Below, piece after piece: positions 42,975 to 48,861 of a DNA stretch of 48,861 nt (its first letter is position 1; each line of letters begins with the position of its first letter). The stretch spans positions 1 to 48,861 of the forward strand of contig SXUI01000009.1 of assembly GCA_005790605.1 (NCBI GenBank), given 5' to 3'. The DNA is from Planctomycetia bacterium. Its GTDB lineage: Bacteria; Planctomycetota; Phycisphaerae; Phycisphaerales; SM1A02. A program made the translations under genes and the position numbers. The notes below the pieces were generated by a model, which saw only the letters and a program-made list of their open reading frames with translations, did no database searches and was not told the DNA's origin.

Positions 42975-43997
42975 ATGCGAGAGTTTCGAGTGCGGACCGA
43001 CATTGAGCGCCGAGCGCTGGGCGACTATCAGCTTCCACTTGGCGTTGAGCGCGCTTCGTTGCCGGAACCCGTGCAGGGATATGTGCTGACATCGGTGCAA
43101 GAAACAGACCGCGAGCCAGCCACCTGGCTCTTTCAAGTCTGCGTGAGCCATGAGCGACTTCGAACGGTCGCGGATGCTGCATTCAATCTTCTGCCTCGGA
43201 AGGTGACGGCGGTCGTTGAGATCGGCTCTCGAGATGCGTATCGGAGCGTGGATGTCTATGTGACGAATTCCGAGGAAGGCTCCGCGAGCCTCGTGGAGTT
43301 TCTTCGGACTTGGTATGAGTTCGAGGAGTTTCTGCTCGAGGATGTGTCGATTGGCGCGGGAGCAAACTCTGAAGAACCATTCATGGAAGTCTTCGTTGAT
43401 AGTTGGAAGGGGCTCTTGATCTCGGTACCCGACGAGATGCGCGATGAAGTGTCGAGCATGCTTGAGGGTCTTGGTCTGCAAGAGGTGGAAGAGACGTGGT
43501 CCGCGGAGGCCGAGAAGGAGGATGCGTACGATCCAAAGACGGAGGCTCGCGAAGTCTTGGAGCTTGTCGATGAGCACTCTCCTGATCTTGATGAGCTTCT
43601 GCTCGTCTTGCGCGATCGTTGGGCGCTTGAACTGAATGTCGACCCAGAAACAAATGTTGATGAGGGAGGCCGTCATCTCGGCATGACGCTCTGGCACGCG
43701 ATTGTTCTCGCTGGGCATATGTCCGGCGACTTGCAAAAGGGCGCTTACATTTCGGTCTGGCTGACCGCCGGAAGTCTTGCGCAAGCGGAGGAGTTGCTCG
43801 CCGATGCGCTTCTTGATCAGCGCGAGTGGGGATTTGAGAGCGTCTACTCTTTCGACCGCGTTGCGTTCGACGATCGACCGCCGGACTTACAGCATCTTGC
43901 GCCCGTGCGCCGCCGTGCTGCAGTGCATGCAACCACGGTGGACCCATGGGGTGAGGAGGGGCAAGCGCGGCCTGAACTTCCGGGTCGGGAGTCGTGA
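42975..43997 (+). CDS. Hypothetical protein, coupled to YkgJ-like genes
   Basis: I do not recognise this acidic, soluble 340-residue protein. It has no signal peptide, membrane helix or cysteine cluster. It appears to hold a repeated arrangement of alpha/beta segments (AVVEIGSRDAYRSVDVYVTNS; FMEVFVDSWKGLLISVPDEM) followed by helices and a C-terminal tail rich in Pro and Arg. ATG 42975 is 70 bases after livF. Its stop overlaps the next start (GTGA), linking it to the two CxxC proteins downstream. Confidence 0.75.
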   Translation: MREFRVRTDIERRALGDYQLPLGVERASLPEPVQGYVLTSVQETDREPATWLFQVCVSHERLRTVADAAFNLLPRKVTAVVEIGSRDAYRSVDVYVTNSEEGSASLVEFLRTWYEFEEFLLEDVSIGAGANSEEPFMEVFVDSWKGLLISVPDEMRDEVSSMLEGLGLQEVEETWSAEAEKEDAYDPKTEAREVLELVDEHSPDLDELLLVLRDRWALELNVDPETNVDEGGRHLGMTLWHAIVLAGHMSGDLQKGAYISVWLTAGSLAQAEELLADALLDQREWGFESVYSFDRVAFDDRPPDLQHLAPVRRRAAVHATTVDPWGEEGQARPELPGRES

Positions 43998-44497
43998 GCG
44001 ACGATCAGGCATCGGCTGCGCGCGAGTGGTACGCCGACGGATTGCGATTTGCTTGTACTTCATGCGGGAACTGCTGCTCCGGTCCTCCCGGAGCGGTGTG
44101 GATGAACGACGCGGAAATCGTGCAGCTCGCTGCGAGGTTCGGACTTTCCGTCGCGGACTTTCTTGATCGTCACGCACGAAAACTCGGATCGCGTTGGTCA
44201 TTGAACGAAGTCGCGGTCGGTATGGGCGGAGGCCGGCGTGGTTTCGATTGCATCTTTCTTGATCGTGAGAGAGTTCCTGGGAAGGCCGTGTGCTCCGTGT
44301 ATGAGGATCGACCGACGCAGTGCAGAACATGGCCCTTTTGGCCAGAGGTCCTCGAGAGCGAACGTGAGTGGGAGGCAACGAAGCGCGTCACGCCATGCCC
44401 TGGGATGGGCTCGGGTGCGCTTCACTCGCTGATGCAGATTCGCGTGCAGCGCGATACCGATCGAAGCGCGGGCGCGACACCCTCGCGCCATCCGTGA
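43994..44497 (+). CDS. YkgJ-family CxxCxxCC protein (zinc/iron-binding)
   Basis: The 167-residue protein has the family's metal-binding N terminus, FACTSCGNCCSGPPGAVWMN, followed by DAEIVQLAARFGLSVADFLDRH, CIFLD...CSVYEDRPTQCRTWPFWP (two more cysteines in the conserved C.vY..RP..CR.wPf pattern) and a final TPCPGMG. The family is thought to bind zinc or an iron-sulphur cluster; its role is not established. GTG 43994 overlaps the previous stop, and its own stop overlaps the next start, giving a three-gene coupled unit. Confidence 0.88.
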   Translation: MSDDQASAAREWYADGLRFACTSCGNCCSGPPGAVWMNDAEIVQLAARFGLSVADFLDRHARKLGSRWSLNEVAVGMGGGRRGFDCIFLDRERVPGKAVCSVYEDRPTQCRTWPFWPEVLESEREWEATKRVTPCPGMGSGALHSLMQIRVQRDTDRSAGATPSRHP

Positions 44498-45018
44498 GTC
44501 ATGCCATGGACGCAGAGCACCTCGAATCTTGTCTGGCACAAGCATGGTGGGAAGCAGCGTTGCGCGTTGATGTGCGAGACTTCTTTCTCGACGCGCGCGC
44601 GCAAGTCGATGCTCGCGTGACGCGTGAGCGACCACTTTGCCTAGCCAGCGGAGGTTGCTGCAACTTCGAGGCACATGGCCACCTGCTGTATGTGAGCGGG
44701 CTTGAAGCGGCGTTCACGGTGTTGCGTCTTTCCGCGCTGCACGGCATCGAAGTATCCGCCGACCAACTCCAAGCATCGAGGGAGCGGGGCGATTGTCCAT
44801 ATCTGCAAGGATTGTTTTGCGGCGCGCATCACGAGCGACCGCTCGGCTGTCGTATCTACTTCTGTGACGAGCGCGCGGTGCATTGGCAGTCAGAGCTCTA
44901 CGAATCGACGCATCAGGGTGTGCAGCGACTGCACGAGCGACTTGGGCTCCCGTATCGCTACATGGAATGGCGCGCGGCACTCCACTGCGTCTTGAGCGCA
45001 CGCGAGGCAGTAGGTTAA
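44494..45018 (+). CDS. Second, diverged YkgJ-like cysteine protein
   Basis: The 174-residue protein is a diverged relative of its neighbour: CLASGGCCNFEAHGHLLYVSGLE replaces CxxCxxCC (one cysteine missing and spacing changed), followed by CPYLQGLFCGAHHERPLGCRIYFCD, matching the C...FC..h..RPl.CR.fpC pattern. GTG 44494 gives a GTGA overlap with the first YkgJ gene as at the preceding junction; ATG 44506 is the alternative. The open frame to 44368 is rejected. It likely binds a metal with a different ligand set. Its stop codon overlaps that of the convergent globin gene in the sequence TTAA. Confidence 0.78.
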   Translation: MSHAMDAEHLESCLAQAWWEAALRVDVRDFFLDARAQVDARVTRERPLCLASGGCCNFEAHGHLLYVSGLEAAFTVLRLSALHGIEVSADQLQASRERGDCPYLQGLFCGAHHERPLGCRIYFCDERAVHWQSELYESTHQGVQRLHERLGLPYRYMEWRAALHCVLSAREAVG

Positions 45019-45521
45019 TCCGTGTTGATCATGAACTGAGAAACGCGGAAGAGATACTCGCCGATCTCAGCCTTGCACGCCGCGGGAATGTTGTGCTTGA
45101 GCGCGCTGTCTTCAAGCGATGCGAGCGCATGCTCGAGCCACGCTTCGCGTGCGGCTTGGTCGATCTTGAATCCCATGTGCCTGGCGCGGAGGCGTGGATG
45201 ACCCTTGCGCGCGGAATACTCTTGAGGTCCTCCGAAGTACTGAATGAAGAACTCCCGAAGATTGCGCACAGCTTCGCTTGCCGGTGAAAGGTCCTCGGGA
45301 AACATCGCGCGAATGCGCGTGTCCTTGTCGATCCTCTGGTAGTGCAACTCGACGAGCGTCGCGAATGGCGCGGCGCCGATCTGCTCGTAGACGGACGGGG
45401 TTGCATTGGTGGGAGGAGGCGATTGATTCATCATGGCAGGAGGTGGAGATGCACAACGGGACGAGGCAGTCTCGCATGCCCAGAGCATCGATGCCATGAG
45501 GGAAAGAAAGATCGCGCGCAT
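45015..45521 (-). CDS. Group II truncated haemoglobin with export signal
   Basis: The globin domain (residues ~44-140) has the group II (GlbO-like) hallmarks: YEQIGAAPFATLVELHYQRI with Tyr61 at B10, FPEDLSPASEAVRNLREFFIQYFGGP, KGHPRLRARHMGF with proximal His115, and Trp128 at G8. Such globins bind O2/NO/peroxide. Unusually, ATG 45521 gives an N terminus that looks like a lipoprotein or signal peptide (MRAIFLSLMASMLWAC, Cys16) followed by a Pro/Ser-rich linker, so the protein is predicted to be exported. The open frame extends to 45728 but would run through the rpoC terminator. It is downstream of rpoC on the same strand. Confidence 0.88.
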   Translation of the reverse strand: MRAIFLSLMASMLWACETASSRCASPPPAMMNQSPPPTNATPSVYEQIGAAPFATLVELHYQRIDKDTRIRAMFPEDLSPASEAVRNLREFFIQYFGGPQEYSARKGHPRLRARHMGFKIDQAAREAWLEHALASLEDSALKHNIPAACKAEIGEYLFRVSQFMINTD

Positions 45522-45647
45522 GCCAGGGCCTCGCAAGAATGACTCGCATCTTCGCACGCGGCGCGCCGTGCGGTTTGTGTCGAACCGGCGTGTCCTGCAC
45601 GGCACCAGGCGGGCAGAGATCGCGTGAGTTGCGCGGCGGGCGGCACC

Positions 45648-45683
45648 AGAAAGAAAAACCCCACTGGGGTGAGCCAGTGGGGT
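45648..45683 (-). terminator. Rho-independent terminator after rpoC
   Basis: Ten-bp perfect stem (45658-45667 with 45674-45683, six-base loop), followed on the minus strand by TTTTTCTTTC. It lies 41 bases after the rpoC stop and upstream of the globin start. Confidence 0.93.
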
Positions 45684-45724
45684 GTTGGGTTGTGCAACTA
45701 TCAGGCGCGGTTCAAGCGGAACGA

Positions 45725-48700
45725 TCACTCGTCGTCTGGCTCGCTCGCGAAAGGAGCGTCGTCCTTCTCTGGAGTCAGCTCAAGAGGAGACGCGATTGCA
45801 GCATCGAGACCGAATTCGCCGCCCGCCTCACTGAACTCGCCGCCCTGTGCATTCACAGCGGCCAATCGGGTGGCGACCGTCGTCATGCCGCCACCGCGTC
45901 GCTCAGCACCAAGCGATTCCGCCTCGTCTGCGGCGTCTGTGTACATCGAGTCGCTGTCGTCGTAGATCGGCTCTTCGACGAGGCGCTTGACCTTCGCCTT
46001 GGCGTAGGGATCGAATCCGGTACCTGCAGGAATGAGGTGTCCGAGGAGGACATTTTCCTTGAGGCCGAGGAGGTTGTCGACCGCGCCTTTGAGCGCAGCT
46101 TCAGTGAGCACCTTCGTCGTCTCTTGGAAGGATGCGCCGGAGAGGAAGCTCTCCGACTGGAGACTTGCCTTGGTGATACCCAAGAGCAGGGTCTGACCAC
46201 TCGCTGGCTTCGGCTTGCGTGTCTTGCAGGGGGACTTGCCCTCGGCTTCGGCACGCATGTTGGCCTCCTTGATCTCATCGCGATCAACGAGCGCGCCAAG
46301 CGGAAGATCGGTGCCACCTGCATCTTCAATGCGAAGACGGCGGGTGAGTTCTTCGTTCACTTGGCGGAACACGAACTTGTCGATCACATCGTTGGGGAGC
46401 AATGCCGAGTCGCCTGGCGACTTGACTTTCACCTTCGACAACATCTGTCGGAGGATGACTTCGATGTGCTTGTCGGAAATCGGCACGCCCTGCGCGCGAT
46501 AGACCTTCTGCACGCCATCGAGGAGGTAGGTGTAGAGCTCCTCCTCGCCCTTGATGCGCAGAATGTCTGCGGGGATCGCAGGTCCATCGGTGAGTGGATC
46601 GCCAGCGTTGATGTAGTCGCCCGTGTGGACGAGCAACTGACGGCCCTGTGCAACATGATGGTCATGCTCAAGGCCAGCATCGCTCACGACGCGAATCGTG
46701 ACCTTGCCCTTGCGCTTGTCATTGTGCAACTCGACGCGACCAGGGATTTCTCCAAGTACCGCAGCATCCTTGGGGATGCGTGCTTCAAAGATTTCCGTGA
46801 CGCGCGGGAGACCGCCGACGATGTCAGCCGATCGCGCCGTGTCCTTCGGCGTACGCGCAAGCATCTGACCCTCGACAATGGTGTCGCCGTCAGCCACTTC
46901 GATGCGTGCCTTCGCTGGAAGGTGGTGGAACGCAAGGATGTTGCCGCTCGGATCTTCGACGTTGATTTGCGGGTGACGGTCACCGGTGTGCTCCGTCACG
47001 ATCAACTCAATACCGCCGCCCTTCTTCTCTTCAGCGCGAACGGTGACGCCATCGATGATGTCCTTGAAGCGAACAGTACCGCTCTTCTCGGCAAGGACTG
47101 GCGTTGCGTGCGGTGCCCACTCGACGAGGAGTTGACCCTTGCGCACTTCGTCGCCGTTCTTTGCCTTGATGATCGCGCCGTACGCAACCTTGCGCTTATC
47201 GAGTTCGCGACCCTTCGCATCCTTGATGAAGAGTTCACCGCCGTTGCGCTTGAGGACGACGAACTCGCCTGGTGCGCCACCGGGGACCGGAACTTCATTG
47301 CAGTCTCGAATTGTGACGAAACCAGCGACTGCGGCCTTGTACTCGTTTTCACCGAGATCGCGAGCAGCAGCGCCACCGGTGTGGAAGGTGCGCATTGTGA
47401 GCTGCGTGCCTGGCTCACCGATCGACTGGGCTGCGATGATGCCGACAGCCATACCGACTTCCACCGGCTTTCCAGTAGACATGTCTTGGCCGTAGCACTT
47501 GGCGCAAACGCCGCGTGGGGTATTGCAGAGCAGTGCAGATCGAACAACCACGGTGGTGATGCCGAGTGCTTCGAGCTTCGCAGCTGCGCTGTCATCGACG
47601 AGTTCATTGCGCTCCACGATGACTTCATCCGTCATCGGATTCACAATGCGCTCAAGCGATGTGCGTCCGCGGATACGCTCGAAGAGCGCCACGTCGACTT
47701 CCTCGCCCTTGAACACCGCAGACTTCGTGACGCCCTTCATCGCGCCGCAATCCTCCTCGAGGACGACGACCGACTGTGCAACATCGCAGAGTTTGCGTGT
47801 GAGGTAACCAGAGTCAGCTGTCTTCAGCGCCGTATCGGCGCGACCCTGACGCGCACCGTGGGTGGACGCGAAGTACTCAAGCATCGAGAGACCTTCGCGG
47901 AAGTTCGCGCGAATAGGCGTCTCGATGATTTCGCCATTGGGCTTGGCCATAAGACCGCGCATACCAGCGAGCTGCGACATCTGGTTGATGTTGCCGCGTG
48001 CGCCGGAGTCGCTGAAGAGGAACACAGGGTTGATGAACTTCACGCCATCGGCGGTGCCGATCGCGGTCTCCGCGCCCGTCACGGGGTCGCGTCGATCGTT
48101 CTTGAGCGTCTCAAAGAGGACCTTCTGAAGATCGTTACGGCACGCGCTCCAAAGATCGAGCAGCGCGTTGTGACGCTCGCGTGTCGTGATCGCACCGCGA
48201 TCGCACTGCTTCTGGATGTTGTCTGCCTTCTTCTGGGCTTCGCTGAGGAGCTTCTCCTTGGCCTCCGGAATGCGGAGATCGGAGATGGCGAACGAGAGAC
48301 CCGAGAGTGTCGAGTAACGGAATCCGACAGCCTTCATGCGATCGAGGAGATCAATGGTCTCGCTCTTTCCGCGGCGGGCGAAGGTGTCATCGATGACGCG
48401 TGCCGCACCCTTCTTGCCGAGGGCGCAGTTGTAATACGGCATCCCATCAGGAAGGATCTCGCTGAAGAGCAACCGGCCCATCGTCGTGGTGATGCGCCGA
48501 TTGGCCGGCATCGCTTCCACAGGCTTGCGCTGCTCCGAGACGACTTCCGTGAACCGCTCGAGGCGGACTTCGATCTCGTCATGGAACGAGATGCGATTGC
48601 GGTCGCCGTGTGGAAGATTGAATGCAAGGAGTGCTTCCGCGAAATCCTTGAATCGACGAGGCGTGACCTTGCGGGTTGCGTCCACGTGACTGGAGGTGAG

Positions 48701-48861
48701 GAAGTACACACCCATGACGATGTCCTGCGAAGGACTGACGATGGGGTTGCCGTTCGCAGGGCTGAAGATGTTGTGCGTCGACATCATCAACACATGCGCT
48801 TCGGTCTGCGCTTCGAGTGAGAGCGGAAGATGGACTGCCATCTGATCGCCGTCGAAGTCGG
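45725..48861 (-). CDS. rpoC: DNA-directed RNA polymerase subunit beta' (5' truncated)
   Basis: The frame is open to the right edge, where [14 protein letters not shown], the Mg-binding catalytic loop (48840-48859), is encoded, so roughly the first 450 codons are missing. Continuing are the bridge-helix/trigger-loop segment [25 protein letters not shown] (about 47370-47445) and the second zinc site (EEDCGAMKG and [17 protein letters not shown], around 47490-47760). The C terminus ends in an acidic tail (ASEPDDE) after [12 protein letters not shown]-type residues. The transcript ends at the terminator at 45648-45683. rpoB presumably lies upstream outside the window. Confidence 0.97.
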   Translation of the reverse strand, partial: DFDGDQMAVHLPLSLEAQTEAHVLMMSTHNIFSPANGNPIVSPSQDIVMGVYFLTSSHVDATRKVTPRRFKDFAEALLAFNLPHGDRNRISFHDEIEVRLERFTEVVSEQRKPVEAMPANRRITTTMGRLLFSEILPDGMPYYNCALGKKGAARVIDDTFARRGKSETIDLLDRMKAVGFRYSTLSGLSFAISDLRIPEAKEKLLSEAQKKADNIQKQCDRGAITTRERHNALLDLWSACRNDLQKVLFETLKNDRRDPVTGAETAIGTADGVKFINPVFLFSDSGARGNINQMSQLAGMRGLMAKPNGEIIETPIRANFREGLSMLEYFASTHGARQGRADTALKTADSGYLTRKLCDVAQSVVVLEEDCGAMKGVTKSAVFKGEEVDVALFERIRGRTSLERIVNPMTDEVIVERNELVDDSAAAKLEALGITTVVVRSALLCNTPRGVCAKCYGQDMSTGKPVEVGMAVGIIAAQSIGEPGTQLTMRTFHTGGAAARDLGENEYKAAVAGFVTIRDCNEVPVPGGAPGEFVVLKRNGGELFIKDAKGRELDKRKVAYGAIIKAKNGDEVRKGQLLVEWAPHATPVLAEKSGTVRFKDIIDGVTVRAEEKKGGGIELIVTEHTGDRHPQINVEDPSGNILAFHHLPAKARIEVADGDTIVEGQMLARTPKDTARSADIVGGLPRVTEIFEARIPKDAAVLGEIPGRVELHNDKRKGKVTIRVVSDAGLEHDHHVAQGRQLLVHTGDYINAGDPLTDGPAIPADILRIKGEEELYTYLLDGVQKVYRAQGVPISDKHIEVILRQMLSKVKVKSPGDSALLPNDVIDKFVFRQVNEELTRRLRIEDAGGTDLPLGALVDRDEIKEANMRAEAEGKSPCKTRKPKPASGQTLLLGITKASLQSESFLSGASFQETTKVLTEAALKGAVDNLLGLKENVLLGHLIPAGTGFDPYAKAKVKRLVEEPIYDDSDSMYTDAADEAESLGAERRGGGMTTVATRLAAVNAQGGEFSEAGGEFGLDAAIASPLELTPEKDDAPFASEPDDE

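Noticed and set aside
45539-48820. 1093-codon open frame on the plus strand opposite rpoC
   Set aside because: It is antisense to a certain rpoC, has no recognisable domain, and follows from the GC-biased codon use of the true gene.
1-48861. Mobile elements, defence islands, CRISPR arrays, tRNA or rRNA genes
   Set aside because: No transposase, integrase, direct-repeat array, cloverleaf or rRNA-like segment was found; intergenic spaces are short and gene content is mostly core.

Overview
The window is a contiguous piece of a GC-rich bacterial chromosome that looks like a planctomycete, most probably class Phycisphaerae. The evidence is: a fused SecD-SecF protein; a large secreted protein ending in the paired 'DFNADG.TDAADLA..LNGWG' repeat and a WGACP terminus typical of Phycisphaerales 'GC-type' dockerin proteins; a Minf_1886-type Planctomycetes/Verrucomicrobia-restricted small protein; and lpxB, OmpA and MlaE homologues, which imply an outer membrane. 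MurE carries the DNPR motif, so meso-diaminopimelate peptidoglycan is expected. Both ends cut genes: secDF on the left, rpoC on the right. Taxonomy is inferred from gene content, not from a marker comparison.

Layout. 1-3.3 kb: 3' part of secDF, a strong terminator, and a membrane-anchored double-LysM protein with its own terminator. 3.3-7.5 kb: an FAD oxidoreductase/aldo-keto reductase pair on the minus strand, divergent from an NAD-type isocitrate dehydrogenase and a secreted hypothetical protein. 7.5-14 kb (minus strand): a transglutaminase-fold protein that has lost its catalytic Cys and His, an MlaE-like lipid permease, a 990-residue secreted repeat protein with dockerin-like C terminus, and an OmpA-type lipoprotein. 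14.2-24.7 kb (plus strand): the Minf_1886-type protein, an AI-2E-type transporter, then a tight murE-murF-mraY-mrdA(PBP2)-rodA-rsmG run with several start/stop overlaps. This is a peptidoglycan precursor plus elongation cluster lacking murD, ftsW and murG here.

24.7-30.6 kb (minus strand): a small hypothetical gene coupled to a GbsR/MarR-type regulator with a perfect 11-bp-arm palindrome in its upstream region, a 1037-residue subtilisin-family protease whose catalytic Asp is Glu, and purD. 30.7-36.3 kb: a secreted hypothetical protein coupled to a thioredoxin-reductase-like gene, then (minus) a dicarboxylate/amino-acid:cation symporter overlapping aspS. 36.5-42.9 kb: lpxB and a full branched-chain amino acid ABC importer (livKHMGF). 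Its LivG contains an in-frame ~90-residue insertion predicted to form a transmembrane hairpin inside the ATPase; this is the most unusual feature in the window. 43-45 kb: a hypothetical protein translationally coupled to two CxxCxxCC (YkgJ-like) proteins. 45-48.9 kb (minus): an apparently exported group II truncated haemoglobin, a strong terminator, and the 3' two-thirds of rpoC.

No rRNA, tRNA, CRISPR array, insertion sequence or prophage was seen. Most of the window is core chromosome; the novelty lies in divergent domain architectures rather than in a defence or mobile island.
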